Shown in pieces: positions 26,299-34,210 of a stretch of DNA of 64,000 bases (position 1 is its first letter; each line of letters opens with the position of its first letter). The notes below the pieces were generated by a model. That model saw only the letters and a list, made by a program, of their open reading frames with translations. It did not search any database and was not told the DNA's origin. A program made the position numbers and the translations under genes. Source of the stretch: Duganella guangzhouensis (GTDB taxonomy: Bacteria; Pseudomonadota; Gammaproteobacteria; Burkholderiales; Burkholderiaceae_D); assembly GCF_009674535.1 (NCBI RefSeq), contig NZ_WKJK01000009.1, positions 60,099 through 124,098 on the forward strand, read 5' to 3'.

Positions 26299-27074
26299 GC
26301 CGCCACGTTGAACAGTTTGCGGAAATTGGCCGTGGTCTGGGCCGCCACTTCCTCCACCGTCACGCCCTTCAGCTTGGCCAGATATTCGGCCACGTGCGCC
26401 ACAAAGCCCGGCTCGTTCATTTTGCCGCGGAACGGCACCGGCGCCAGATACGGCGAATCGGTTTCGATCAGGATGCGCTCCAGCGGCAGCTCCAGCGCCA
26501 CCGCCTGCAATTCCTTGGCGCTCTTGAAGGTCACAATGCCGGAGAAGGAAATGTAAAAGCCCATCTCGATCGCCGCCTTGGCCACTTCCAGCGACTCGGT
26601 AAAGCAATGCATCACACCAGCCACGCCGCCAGCCTCGGTGCCGGCGCCCTCTTCGCGCATGATGCGGATGGTGTCCTCGCTGGCGCTGCGGGTATGAATA
26701 ATCAGCGGCTTGCGGGTGATGCGCGATGCCTTGATATGAGTGCGGAAGCGCTCGCGCTGCCATTCCAGATCACCTTCCAGGCGGTAGTAATCCAGCCCGG
26801 TCTCGCCGATGGCGATGATTTTCGGATCGTCGGCCAGCTGTACCAGCTGTTCAACGGTCGGCTCAGGCGTGTCTTCATAGTCCGGATGCACGCCAACAGA
26901 GGCGTAGATGTGCGGATACTGGTGAGCCAGCGCCAGCACTTGCGGGAAATCCGGCAGATCCACCGACACGCACAGCGCATGGGTGACCTGGTTGTCGGCC
27001 ATTTTGGCCAGGATTTCGGGCATGCGAGCAGCCAGCTCGGGGAAATTGATGTGGCAGTGAGAGTCGATATACAT
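26295..27074 (-). CDS. tatD: TatD-family metal-dependent hydrolase/DNase
   Basis: 259 aa TIM-barrel metallohydrolase. The first metal ligands are in MYIDSHCHINF (H-x-H), followed by VGVHPDY, AIGETGLDYY, RKPLIIHTRSASEDT, GVMHCFTES, LIETDSPYLAP. The frame is open to 27116, but homologues start at the MYIDSHCH sequence, so ATG 27074 is chosen. TatD proteins are 3'-5' nucleases of single-stranded DNA or related phosphoesterases. In related genomes the order tmk-holB-pilZ-tatD is usually contiguous; here pilZ lies 2.6 kb upstream with four other genes in between. Confidence 0.92.
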   Translation of the reverse strand: MYIDSHCHINFPELAARMPEILAKMADNQVTHALCVSVDLPDFPQVLALAHQYPHIYASVGVHPDYEDTPEPTVEQLVQLADDPKIIAIGETGLDYYRLEGDLEWQRERFRTHIKASRITRKPLIIHTRSASEDTIRIMREEGAGTEAGGVAGVMHCFTESLEVAKAAIEMGFYISFSGIVTFKSAKELQAVALELPLERILIETDSPYLAPVPFRGKMNEPGFVAHVAEYLAKLKGVTVEEVAAQTTANFRKLFNVAA

Positions 27075-27174
27075 GCCGCGATTGTAACCCACCGGCGTTT
27101 GTGGAAGCGATGCCACGCTCGCGAAGAAAACGCTTTCAGTTTTAACATTGCAAAGATATCATCCATTCAGCGTT

Positions 27175-27186
27175 ATGTAATTACAT
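27175..27186. promoter_or_regulatory. 12-bp perfect palindrome upstream of antiporter gene
   Basis: ATGTAATTACAT is a perfect palindrome, 20 nt before the ATG at 27207 and directly ahead of the AAGGAGA ribosome site. The area is AT-rich compared with its surroundings. It could be an operator; no regulator is known. Confidence 0.35.
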
Positions 27187-27206
27187 TACAAAAATCAAGG
27201 AGACCT

Positions 27207-28415
27207 ATGAGTACCACCGAAATTTTCCTGCTAGCGATGCTGCTGATTTTCGTTGCTCCCTATCTGGTATGGCGTCTCGGCCGCACCGATTACTTCGCGC
27301 CGCTGGTGGTCGTCCAGATCATCATGGGCATCGTGCTCGGCCCAGGCGTGATGGGCGCGCTATTCCCCGACTATCACAAATTCGTCTTCAATCCGGACGT
27401 GACCAAGACCCTGAACGGCATTTCGCAATGGGGCGTGATGCTGTTCGTCATGCTGGCCGGCGTTGAGCTGGACCTGAAAAAGGTCTGGCAATATCGCCGC
27501 GAAAGCGTCACCACCGCCGGCCTGTCGCTGGGCATCCCACTGGCGTTCGGCTGCGGCGCCGCGCTGCTGCTGATGCAATACCAGGGCTGGATCGGTGCCA
27601 AGGCCGCCAACTGGCAATTCATGCTGGGCACCGGCATGGCCTGCGCCGTCACCGCACTGCCGGTGCTGGTGCTGTTGCTGGAAAAACTCGACATCCTGCG
27701 CCAGCCGATGGGCCAGCGCATCCTGCGTTACGCCAGCCTGGACGACGTCGCCATCTGGGGCGTACTGGCGCTGATCATGCTGGACTGGGAACGCGTCGGC
27801 CGCCAGGCTGGCTTCCTGCTGGCGTTTGCCGTGCTGACCGTGGTATTCCGCCGCCTGATGGCGCGTCTGGGACAGAGCGACCGCTGGTACGTGGCCCTGA
27901 TTTGGCTGATCGCCTGCTCGTTCGGCGCCGACTGGGCCGGCCTGCACTTCATGGTCGGCGCCTTCCTGGCCGGCGTGGTGATGGATAGCGACTGGTTCGG
28001 CCAGGAGAATCTGGACCGTCTGTTCAGCGCCGTGCTGCTGGTGTTGATGCCGGTATTCTTCCTCAGCACCGGCCTGCGCACCAAATGGGATCTGGGTGGT
28101 TACTCGGTGTTCTTCGTGGCGGGCCTGCTGCTGTTGGCCTCGGTGGGCGGCAAGCTGGCTGGCGCTCATATCGCCGGCAAGGTGCTGAAATGGAAGGATG
28201 GCGAAGCCTCCATCATCGGCTGGCTGCTGCAGTCCAAAGGATTGATTGAAATCGTGTTTGCCAACATCCTGCTGGACAAGCAAATCATCACCAACGAGAC
28301 CTTCACCGCGCTGTTGCTGATGGCGGCCGGCAGCACCATGTTGACGATTCCAGTCGTGCACCCTAAACTGAACCGGGCACAAAACCGTGGGCTGGTGAGT
28401 CAAGCCAGCTCCTGA
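27207..28415 (+). CDS. CPA2-family cation:proton antiporter (Kef-type membrane domain)
   Basis: 402 aa. ATG 27207 has AAGGAGA four nt before it; the open frame upstream is antisense to tatD. The protein has 11-12 hydrophobic segments of the Na/H exchanger fold (MSTTEIFLLAMLLIFVAPYL, VVVQIIMGIVLGPGV, WGVMLFVMLAGVELDL, MLGTGMACAVTALPVLVLLL, LDDVAIWGVLALIMLDW, FMVGAFLAGVVMDSD, PVFFLSTGLRTKWDLG). ASLDD contains the Asp of the ion site. There is no TrkA-N/RCK domain after the membrane part, unlike KefB and KefC, so gating must be by other means. It exchanges a monovalent cation for protons; ion not determinable. Transcribed with the next gene (16 nt gap). Confidence 0.85.
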   Translation: MSTTEIFLLAMLLIFVAPYLVWRLGRTDYFAPLVVVQIIMGIVLGPGVMGALFPDYHKFVFNPDVTKTLNGISQWGVMLFVMLAGVELDLKKVWQYRRESVTTAGLSLGIPLAFGCGAALLLMQYQGWIGAKAANWQFMLGTGMACAVTALPVLVLLLEKLDILRQPMGQRILRYASLDDVAIWGVLALIMLDWERVGRQAGFLLAFAVLTVVFRRLMARLGQSDRWYVALIWLIACSFGADWAGLHFMVGAFLAGVVMDSDWFGQENLDRLFSAVLLVLMPVFFLSTGLRTKWDLGGYSVFFVAGLLLLASVGGKLAGAHIAGKVLKWKDGEASIIGWLLQSKGLIEIVFANILLDKQIITNETFTALLLMAAGSTMLTIPVVHPKLNRAQNRGLVSQASS

Positions 28416-28431
28416 CATCTGAAGAGGCAAT

Positions 28432-28953
28432 ATGGCGCGTAGCGGATTAACCAAGTCACAGGTCAAGGCAAGCCGGGACCAATTACTGGCAGAGGGGCGC
28501 TACCCCTCGGTGGACGCGGTCCGCCACGCGCTGGGTGACACCGGCTCCAAGTCCACTATCCACAAATACCTGAAAGAGCTGAGCGCGGAAGATGGCCAGT
28601 CCGGCATCACCCGCGAGCAGACTGCGAATAGCCTGCAAGCCATGGTCGAGCAACTGGCTGACCGACTGCACAGCGATGCCGAACAACGCATGGAACTGGC
28701 ATTGCAGGAAAAAGACGCGGAACTGGCGGCGCTGCGCCGTCAAGTCGCGCAATTGCAGGCGCGCTTGGATCTGCTGGAAGTCGATGGCGACAACGCGCAC
28801 GACCAGGGATTCGGCAACTTCAGCAACCTGTTCGCCAGCTCGCGCAGCGGCCAGCGCGACGACACCCCATTCAACATCATCCTCGCCGGCGGCCGCAGCA
28901 TGACCATCGACTTCGACAGCCCGCAGATCCGCCTCAACAGCGCGTTCAGTTAA
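28432..28953 (+). CDS. KfrA-like DNA-binding protein
   Basis: 173 aa, ATG 28432 behind GAAGAGG. The N-terminal 55 residues (GLTKSQVKASRDQLLAEG then PSVDAVRHALGDTGSKSTIH) match the KfrA_N helix-turn-helix type, known from plasmid KfrA of RK2 and many proteobacterial homologues. Residues about 65-120 form a likely coiled coil (EQLADRLHSDAEQRMELALQ and ELAALRRQVAQLQARLDLLE). The C-terminal 50 residues are of unknown fold. KfrA is a repressor and partition-associated filament former on plasmids; the chromosomal proteins are unstudied. It lies 16 nt behind the antiporter, possibly its regulator. Confidence 0.75.
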   Translation: MARSGLTKSQVKASRDQLLAEGRYPSVDAVRHALGDTGSKSTIHKYLKELSAEDGQSGITREQTANSLQAMVEQLADRLHSDAEQRMELALQEKDAELAALRRQVAQLQARLDLLEVDGDNAHDQGFGNFSNLFASSRSGQRDDTPFNIILAGGRSMTIDFDSPQIRLNSAFS

Positions 28954-28975
28954 GCAGTTGCCGTCCCGTCCGGGG

Positions 28976-29452
28976 CTATTTCAAGCGTTTGAACTTGCTG
29001 CCTGTTCTAGGCTTAACGGGTGTGTCGCCAGGCGGATCGACGTTCACAACCATAGTTGTCGATATTGTCTCCAGTTCATAGGGAACGCGAACATTCCGAC
29101 CTCTGAAGTCCTTCGTATTGCGGGTGATGATCGTGAGATTTTTCACATCGGCGGTCGCTTGAATGATAGCGTCGGGCAGAGCGATCCTGGGGCCATGGCG
29201 GCGGCGCTCAGAGACTATGCTTGCGGCTTTCCGCATGATCTCGGCATCGATCTCGATAATCTCAAACCCGAAATCGGCCATAAACTCATCGAAACGCGGC
29301 ACATCCATCACGTCGGCGCCGCCATACAACTCCATCCAAGTGATAGCGCTGATTGCCGGATTATCCCAGTGGGCCAGCTCGTTCAGCGCTTCCTTGTAGC
29401 CCTTGCTCCAGTCGATGAGAATGTTGGTATCGAATAGGACTAAGCCTGCCAT
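28976..29452 (-). CDS. PIN-domain toxin (VapC-like)
   Basis: 158 aa. PIN ribonuclease fold with four acidic residues: Asp8 in VLFDTNILID, Glu in ITWMELYGG (about 41), Asp in RIALPDAIIQATA (about 93) and Asp in TRNTKDFRG (about 115). These coordinate Mg2+ and cleave RNA, often tRNA or rRNA loops. A basic C-terminal extension of about 30 residues (TPVKPRTGSKFKRLK) goes beyond the usual 130-140 aa toxin. The ATG at 29452 lies within the antitoxin gene (13-nt overlap), the usual coupled arrangement. Name VapC is by domain; target RNA unknown. Confidence 0.85.
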   Translation of the reverse strand: MAGLVLFDTNILIDWSKGYKEALNELAHWDNPAISAITWMELYGGADVMDVPRFDEFMADFGFEIIEIDAEIMRKAASIVSERRRHGPRIALPDAIIQATADVKNLTIITRNTKDFRGRNVRVPYELETISTTMVVNVDPPGDTPVKPRTGSKFKRLK

Positions 29453-29649
29453 TCAGACCTCAATTGGCGCTGGTATTCAAGGCCATCCGCTGGGATGTCA
29501 AGCCGATCTACCCAGATCCCCGCAACCTTCTGCAAGGCAGCCATACGGCGCGCGCGGCGTGCCTCTATCGTATCTTCAACAGCAGGCTTGTCGTTCCCAG
29601 TCGTATCGAGAACGTGATGATCTTCGAGTGAGTGCTTAAGCGTCGCCAT
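29440..29649 (-). CDS. Antitoxin of the PIN toxin (VapB-like)
   Basis: 69 aa, ATG 29649 preceded by AGGGAGG. It is short, charged and rich in helix formers (VEDTIEARRARRMAALQKVA, DGLEYQRQLRSEWQA), typical of a PIN-toxin antitoxin C-terminal part, with a short N-terminal segment (MATLKHSLEDHHVLD) that may bind DNA. I cannot assign it to AbrB or RHH class. Its 3' end overlaps the toxin start, and an inverted repeat just upstream is a candidate autoregulation site. Confidence 0.75.
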   Translation of the reverse strand: MATLKHSLEDHHVLDTTGNDKPAVEDTIEARRARRMAALQKVAGIWVDRLDIPADGLEYQRQLRSEWQA

Positions 29650-29670
29650 TACACACCTCCCTTGATTGAT

Positions 29671-29689
29671 ATTGCAAGTTTAGCGCAAT
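29671..29689. promoter_or_regulatory. Inverted repeat upstream of toxin-antitoxin operon
   Basis: ATTGC at 29671-29675 and GCAAT at 29685-29689 form a 5-bp inverted repeat with a 9-nt spacer, 22-40 nt before the antitoxin start. Flanking bases (TGAT... and ...ATCA on the two sides, offset by one) add partial symmetry. TA operons are normally repressed by their own complex at such a site, hence the assignment. Confidence 0.35.
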
Positions 29690-29703
29690 CAGCCAGGCAT
29701 GGT

Positions 29704-30087
29704 TTACAGCGTATGCGTAGCGCGCGACGAGCGTAGTGCGGCGCCGAGGATGTCTTCGATGCGCGAGCGGGCGCGTTGGCCGCTCTCGTCGTCCGGGAAA
29801 TGCACGCCGATGCCTTGCGCCTTGTTGTTATTGGCACCCGGTGGGGTGATCCAGGCGACCTTGCCGGCGATCGGGTATTTGTTGGGGTCGTCCATCAGCG
29901 CCAGGATCAGGTAGATCTCGTCGCCGATTTTGTACGGTTTCTGGGTCGGCACAAACATGCCGCCGTTTTTGAGGAAAGGCATGTAGGCGGCGTACAGCGC
30001 CGCCTTTTCCTTGATGGCCAGCGAAAGCACCGTCGGCCGTGGCGTCATCGGCACGGTGTTCGGATCGAGTGGGCTGGCAGCGGACAT
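29704..30087 (-). CDS. pilZ: PilZ domain protein (type IV pilus-associated)
   Basis: 127 aa, ATG 30087 behind AAGGTAAGGA. It has the type IV pilus PilZ pattern: RPTVLSLAIKEKAALYAAYMP, FLKNGGMFVPTQKPYKIGDE, LILALMDDPNKYPIAGKVAW, GIGVHFPDDE. PilZ of this type lacks the RxxxR and (D/N)xSxxG c-di-GMP motifs (here NGG replaces the motif), and is needed for pilus assembly by contacting PilB/FimX. It follows holB by 10 nt in the order mltG-tmk-holB-pilZ. Confidence 0.88.
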   Translation of the reverse strand: MSAASPLDPNTVPMTPRPTVLSLAIKEKAALYAAYMPFLKNGGMFVPTQKPYKIGDEIYLILALMDDPNKYPIAGKVAWITPPGANNNKAQGIGVHFPDDESGQRARSRIEDILGAALRSSRATHTL

Positions 30088-30097
30088 TCCTTACCTT

Positions 30098-31129
30098 TCA
30101 GGCGCAGCAGTTGGCGTAGTCAAGCAGCATCTCTTCCAAAAACAGCTTGGGCGACAAGGGGTGATCGGCCGTCGCCCGCCGTTCGTTGGCGCCCTTGATC
30201 GCGGCCAGCAAGCGGCTGACATGGACCTTGTCCGCCAGTCCGGCCAGCTCTTTCTGGTAACGAGGATAATACCGGATGTTACCCGCGAGTTTGTACGAAA
30301 ACACGTCGTAAAGCCAGCGCTGCAACCAGGACACCGGGCCGCTGAGTGGTACTTTCTGCAACTTGTCCGCCACCTTGAGCGCGCCTTCGACGCTCGGATG
30401 GGCCAGCAACTGCAGCAGCGTTTCCAGCTCCTCGCGACTGCCGGCCTCGGCCTGCGCCATCGCCGCCAGCGGCGCGCCGCCCTGCTCGCGCAGCCAGCTG
30501 TCGGCGTCCGGCGCGCCTTGCGCCTTCAGCCAGGCCAGCGCCTCGGCGTGACTCGGCATCGGCAAGGCGAACTTGCGGCAGCGCGACAGGATGGTCGGCA
30601 GCAGCCGGTCAAGGCTGTTGGAGGCGAGCAGGAACACGGTGCCCGGCGGCGGCTCTTCCAGCGTCTTCAGCAAGGCGTTGGAGGCCGGCATGTTCAGCGC
30701 TTCAGCCGGGTACAGCACCACCACGCGCAAGCCCTGGCGGTGGGTCGAAATATTCATGAAATCCGCCAGCGAGCGGATCTGTTCGATCTTGATTCCCTTG
30801 GACGGAGTCTTGGTCTTGGCGGCCTTCTTGGCCTCGCCATCGCCCTCCTCGCCATCGGCGGCCGGCTCGTCCTCCATGGACTCGGGCCGTACCCGGCGGT
30901 AATCCGGGTGGTTCTGCTGCGAGAACCAGCCGCAGGACGCGCATTGGCCGCAGGCGTGGCCGTCCGGCAGCACCGCCTCGCACAGCAAGCCTTGGGCGAA
31001 ACGCTCGATGAAGTCGGATTTGCCGATCCCGGCGGCGCCATGGAACAGGATCGCATGCGGCATGCGCTGACGCAGCGTTTGCAGCTGCTGCCAGGCCGAT
31101 TCCTGCCACGGATAGATGGAATTACTCAT
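30098..31129 (-). CDS. holB: DNA polymerase III subunit delta'
   Basis: 343 aa. AAA+ clamp-loader subunit: Walker A variant FHGAAGIGKSDFIERFAQ (about residues 28-45), zinc module CGQCASCGWF with a further Cys upstream, the sensor/arginine-finger part NSLDRLLPTILSRCRKFALP including the SRC motif, and a helical C-terminal domain. It acts as the stator of the clamp loader that places beta clamps on DNA. A lysine/acid-rich insert (EEGDGEAKKAAKTKTPSKG, about residues 100-118) sits between the zinc module and the following IEQIRSLADFMN, a variable insert in Burkholderiales homologues. Gaps of 16 nt to tmk and 10 nt to pilZ. Confidence 0.92.
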   Translation of the reverse strand: MSNSIYPWQESAWQQLQTLRQRMPHAILFHGAAGIGKSDFIERFAQGLLCEAVLPDGHACGQCASCGWFSQQNHPDYRRVRPESMEDEPAADGEEGDGEAKKAAKTKTPSKGIKIEQIRSLADFMNISTHRQGLRVVVLYPAEALNMPASNALLKTLEEPPPGTVFLLASNSLDRLLPTILSRCRKFALPMPSHAEALAWLKAQGAPDADSWLREQGGAPLAAMAQAEAGSREELETLLQLLAHPSVEGALKVADKLQKVPLSGPVSWLQRWLYDVFSYKLAGNIRYYPRYQKELAGLADKVHVSRLLAAIKGANERRATADHPLSPKLFLEEMLLDYANCCA

Positions 31130-31145
31130 TATTCAGCATTCTATG

Positions 31146-31751
31146 TCAAAAGCAGGCGTCGAGGATGGCGGCGATTTGCTGCTGAATCTCGGCGATGCTT
31201 TGCGTCGAATCAATGACACGGAAGCGCTGCGGGAACTGGGCGGCGCGGCGCAAATATTCGTTACGCGTTGCGAAAAAGAAGTCAGCCTTTTCCTGCTCGA
31301 ACTTGTCTAGCTCGCGGGTGGCATCCAGCCGCGCGCGCGCCACTTCCAGCGGCACGTCGAACAGCAGCGTCAGGTCCGGCTGCAACTCCGGATGCACCCA
31401 CTGCTCCAGCACCTCCAGTTTGGCCAGGCTGGTGCCGCGGCCGCCACCCTGATAGGCGAAGGTGGAATCGGTAAAACGGTCGGAGATAACCCAGGCGCCG
31501 CGCGCCAGCGCTGGCTGAATCACCTGGGCGATGTGCTCACGGCGGCTGGCAAACACCAGCAGCGCCTCGGTTTCCAGATGCATTTTTTCGTGCAGCACGA
31601 TCTGGCGCAACTGTTCGCCCAGCGGCGTGCCGCCCGGTTCGCGCGAGCTGACCAGCTCGACGCCGCGCGCCTTGATGTAGTCGCTGACGAAGGCGATGTG
31701 CGTGGACTTGCCGGCGCCATCAATGCCTTCGAAGGTGATGAATTTACCCAT
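31146..31751 (-). CDS. tmk: Thymidylate kinase
   Basis: 201 aa. Phosphorylates dTMP to dTDP with ATP. P-loop FEGIDGAGKSTH (8-19), DR[Y/F] motif SDRFTDSTFAYQGGGRG with the DRF catalytic Asp-Arg and substrate loop, SREPGGTPLGE and the TLLFDVPLEVARAR segment. It lies 7 nt after mltG and 16 nt before holB, the conserved gene order in proteobacteria. Start ATG 31751. Confidence 0.95.
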   Translation of the reverse strand: MGKFITFEGIDGAGKSTHIAFVSDYIKARGVELVSSREPGGTPLGEQLRQIVLHEKMHLETEALLVFASRREHIAQVIQPALARGAWVISDRFTDSTFAYQGGGRGTSLAKLEVLEQWVHPELQPDLTLLFDVPLEVARARLDATRELDKFEQEKADFFFATRNEYLRRAAQFPQRFRVIDSTQSIAEIQQQIAAILDACF

Positions 31752-31758
31752 TTAATTC

Positions 31759-32748
31759 TTATCGTTGATACTGGTTGACTGCCCGATTGTGATCGTTCAG
31801 GTTGTCGGAAAACTGGCTGGTGCCATTGCCGCGCGAGACGAAGTACAGCGCGGCGGTCTTGGCCGGCGACAGCGCCGCCGTCAGCGATTGCAGGCCCGGC
31901 AGTGCAATCGGCGTTGGCGGCAAGCCGGTCCGCGTATAGGTATTGTAAGGGGTGTCGGTTTCCAGATCCTTCTTGCGGATCTTGCCGTCGTACTTGCTGC
32001 CCATGCCGTAGATCACGGTCGGATCGGTTTGCAGCAGCATGCCCAGCTTGAGGCGGTTGACGAACACGCCGGCGATCATGCCGCGCTCGGACTTCTGGCC
32101 GGTTTCCTTTTCGACGATGGAAGCCATGGTCAGCGCCTCGTATGGCGTGCGGTACGGCAGCGCCGGATCGCGCTTATCCCAGGCTTCGGCCAGGCGGGTC
32201 ACCATCATCGCATACGCCTGCTTGTAGATCTGCAAATCGCTGGCGCCCTTGGCGAACAGATAGGTATCCGGGAAGAACAGCCCTTCGGCTTGCTTGTAGT
32301 CGGACGCGATGGCGCTCAGCACTTCGGTGTCGGACAGCGCCACGGTGTCATGCTTGAGCCCCTTGTGGGCGGCGATCGCGGCCCGCATCTGGCGGAAGGT
32401 CCAGCCTTCGATGATGGTCAGCTGCTCCTGCGCGAACTCGCCGCGCGCCAGTTGGTCGATCAGGCGCAGTGGGGTCGAGCCTGGCTTCAGCTCGTAGGAG
32501 CCAGCCTTCAGCTTGCTGCTCTTGCCGGTCGCGCGCGCCAGCAGGTTGAACAGCAAAGGCTGAATCGGCACGCCGGCCTCGGCAATCTGCTGGCCAGCCG
32601 CATGGGCGCCGCTGCCGGGCGTGATGGTGAATTCGATGGCTTCGGCCTCATCCGGAATAATCGGCTGCTTGGACCAGTATATGAAATAAGCGCCGCCCAG
32701 CAGGGCCAGCAACACAAACAGACCAATTATTTTTTTGATAAAAGCCAT
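31759..32748 (-). CDS. mltG: Endolytic transglycosylase MltG
   Basis: 329 aa inner-membrane murein lytic enzyme that cuts nascent glycan strands. N-terminal membrane helix about residues 5-23 (KIIGLFVLLALLGGAYFIY), then a LysM-like part (IEFTITPGSGAHAAGQQI) and the YceG catalytic domain with LTIIEGWTFRQMRAAI, EGLFFPDTYLFAKG, LTMASIVEKETGQKSERG (catalytic Glu in VEKET), AGVFVNRLKLGMLLQTDPTV, YNTYTRTGLPPTPIALPG. Start ATG 32748. It heads mltG-tmk-holB-pilZ and is divergent from ygfZ, a widespread layout. Confidence 0.94.
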   Translation of the reverse strand: MAFIKKIIGLFVLLALLGGAYFIYWSKQPIIPDEAEAIEFTITPGSGAHAAGQQIAEAGVPIQPLLFNLLARATGKSSKLKAGSYELKPGSTPLRLIDQLARGEFAQEQLTIIEGWTFRQMRAAIAAHKGLKHDTVALSDTEVLSAIASDYKQAEGLFFPDTYLFAKGASDLQIYKQAYAMMVTRLAEAWDKRDPALPYRTPYEALTMASIVEKETGQKSERGMIAGVFVNRLKLGMLLQTDPTVIYGMGSKYDGKIRKKDLETDTPYNTYTRTGLPPTPIALPGLQSLTAALSPAKTAALYFVSRGNGTSQFSDNLNDHNRAVNQYQR

Positions 32749-32904
32749 TATTAAAGCCGAATTGTTGGGTCAAGTCGCACAGCTTGCCAGTTCCCGGCCC
32801 GCTTCGCCAGTGCCGCGTTTTGTGCGGCACCTGACGCGATCTGCGCGACATCACTATAATGAGCCCGTAATGATAATGCTTCCAACGTCAAATAACGAAA
32901 AATT

Positions 32905-33921
32905 ATGTCTTCCTGGAATGAACTTTTAGCGCAGCGCACGGCGCCGCTGACCACCGCCCAGCTGGCGGCCGGCTTTGTCGCCCCAATCAACGACCTCGGC
33001 CTGATCGCCCTGGACGGCGAGGAATCCGCCACTTTCCTGCACTCCCAGCTGACCAACGATGTCGAGCACCTGAGCCTGGGCGAAGCGCGCCTGGCCGGTT
33101 ACTGCTCGCCCAAGGGCCGTCTGCTGGCCTCGTTCCTGATGTGGCGCAGCGCCTCGACTATCTTCCTGCAATTGGCGCGCGACATTCAGGCGCCGGTGCA
33201 AAAGCGGCTGTCGATGTTCGTGCTGCGCGCCAAGACCAAGCTCAGTGACGCCAGCGAGTTGCCAGCCAACGCGGTGGTGCTGGGCCTGGGCGGCGCCAAG
33301 GCCGACGCCGTGCTGCAAACCTGGTTCGACACACTGCCAGCCAAGCCGTTCACCAAGATCGACCACGCGCTGGGCACGCTGATCCGCGTCGCCGATGCGT
33401 TTGGCGCAGCTCGCTATCAATGGCTGACGTCGGCCGAGACCGCGCAGACGGTGACGGCGGCGCTGGTCGATGCACTGGCCGTCGGCAGCAACGATGCCTG
33501 GCATCTGTCCGAAATCCACGCCGGCGTGCCGCAGATTGCCAAGGCCACGCAAGAGCAGTTCGTGCCGCAGATGATCAACTTCGAGCTGCTGGGCGCCGTC
33601 AACTTCAAGAAAGGCTGCTACCCGGGCCAGGAAATCGTCGCCCGCAGCCAGTATTTGGGCAAGCTGAAGCGCCGCGCCACGCTGGTCACCATTCCCGACC
33701 TGAGCGCGGTGGCTGGCGCCGAAGTGTTTGCCACCGCCGATCCGGAACAGCCTTGCGGCATGATCGTCAACGCCGCGCCGAATGGCAACGGCGGCGTCGA
33801 CGCGCTGGTGGAGATGAAGCTGGCCGCCATCGAGTCCGGCTCGGTGCGTCTGGGCTCGGCCCAAGGCACGGCGCTGACCTTCCTCGACATGCCTTACGTG
33901 CTGGAACCGCTCGACCTCTAG
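32905..33921 (+). CDS. ygfZ: Folate-binding Fe-S cluster repair/maturation protein YgfZ
   Basis: 338 aa protein of the aminomethyltransferase (T-protein) fold that uses tetrahydrofolate in Fe-S enzyme maintenance. Signature motif KKGCYPGQEIVARSQYLGK at about residues 236-254 contains the essential Cys, preceded by PQMINFELLGAVNF. Early sections ALDGEESATFLHSQLTNDV and AGYCSPKGRLLASFL are equally typical. ATG 32905. Followed at 1 nt by the DUF4936 gene, likely one operon with the NRDE gene. Confidence 0.92.
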   Translation: MSSWNELLAQRTAPLTTAQLAAGFVAPINDLGLIALDGEESATFLHSQLTNDVEHLSLGEARLAGYCSPKGRLLASFLMWRSASTIFLQLARDIQAPVQKRLSMFVLRAKTKLSDASELPANAVVLGLGGAKADAVLQTWFDTLPAKPFTKIDHALGTLIRVADAFGAARYQWLTSAETAQTVTAALVDALAVGSNDAWHLSEIHAGVPQIAKATQEQFVPQMINFELLGAVNFKKGCYPGQEIVARSQYLGKLKRRATLVTIPDLSAVAGAEVFATADPEQPCGMIVNAAPNGNGGVDALVEMKLAAIESGSVRLGSAQGTALTFLDMPYVLEPLDL

Positions 33922-33922
33922 C

Positions 33923-34210
33923 ATGGATCTGTATATTTACTACAAGGTGAAGGACGCCGACGTAACGTCGCTGCAACCGGCCGTGGCCGCCATGCAGGCG
34001 GCGCTGGCGCAGCAGCATGGCGTGCAAGGCCAGCTCAAGCGCCGCCCGGGCAGCAAGGACGGCTTGCAGACGTGGATGGAAGTCTATCCCGCCACGCCAG
34101 CTGGTTTTGGCACGGCGTTGGACAGCGCGGTGACCCAGTCCGGCCTGCTGGCGTGGATAGCCGGCCTGCGCCATACCGAACAGTTCACGGACGTGCCGCC
34201 ATGTGCCTGA
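33923..34210 (+). CDS. DUF4936 family protein
   Basis: 95 aa, ATG 33923 just after the ygfZ stop. MDLYIYYKVKDADVTSLQPA, then KRRPGSKDGLQTWMEVYP and FTDVPPCA at the end match the small betaproteobacterial DUF4936 proteins that regularly sit between ygfZ and the NRDE gene. Two short strands and two helices are expected; the fold may resemble antibiotic-biosynthesis-monooxygenase or dimeric alpha+beta barrel proteins, which I infer only from length and pattern. The function is unknown. Its 3' end overlaps the NRDE start by 10 nt. Confidence 0.8.
   Translation: MDLYIYYKVKDADVTSLQPAVAAMQAALAQQHGVQGQLKRRPGSKDGLQTWMEVYPATPAGFGTALDSAVTQSGLLAWIAGLRHTEQFTDVPPCA

Noticed and set aside
26160..27206. N-terminal extension of the antiporter frame
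   Set aside because: It runs antisense through tatD; the ATG at 27207 has AAGGAGA and begins a membrane protein-like sequence.
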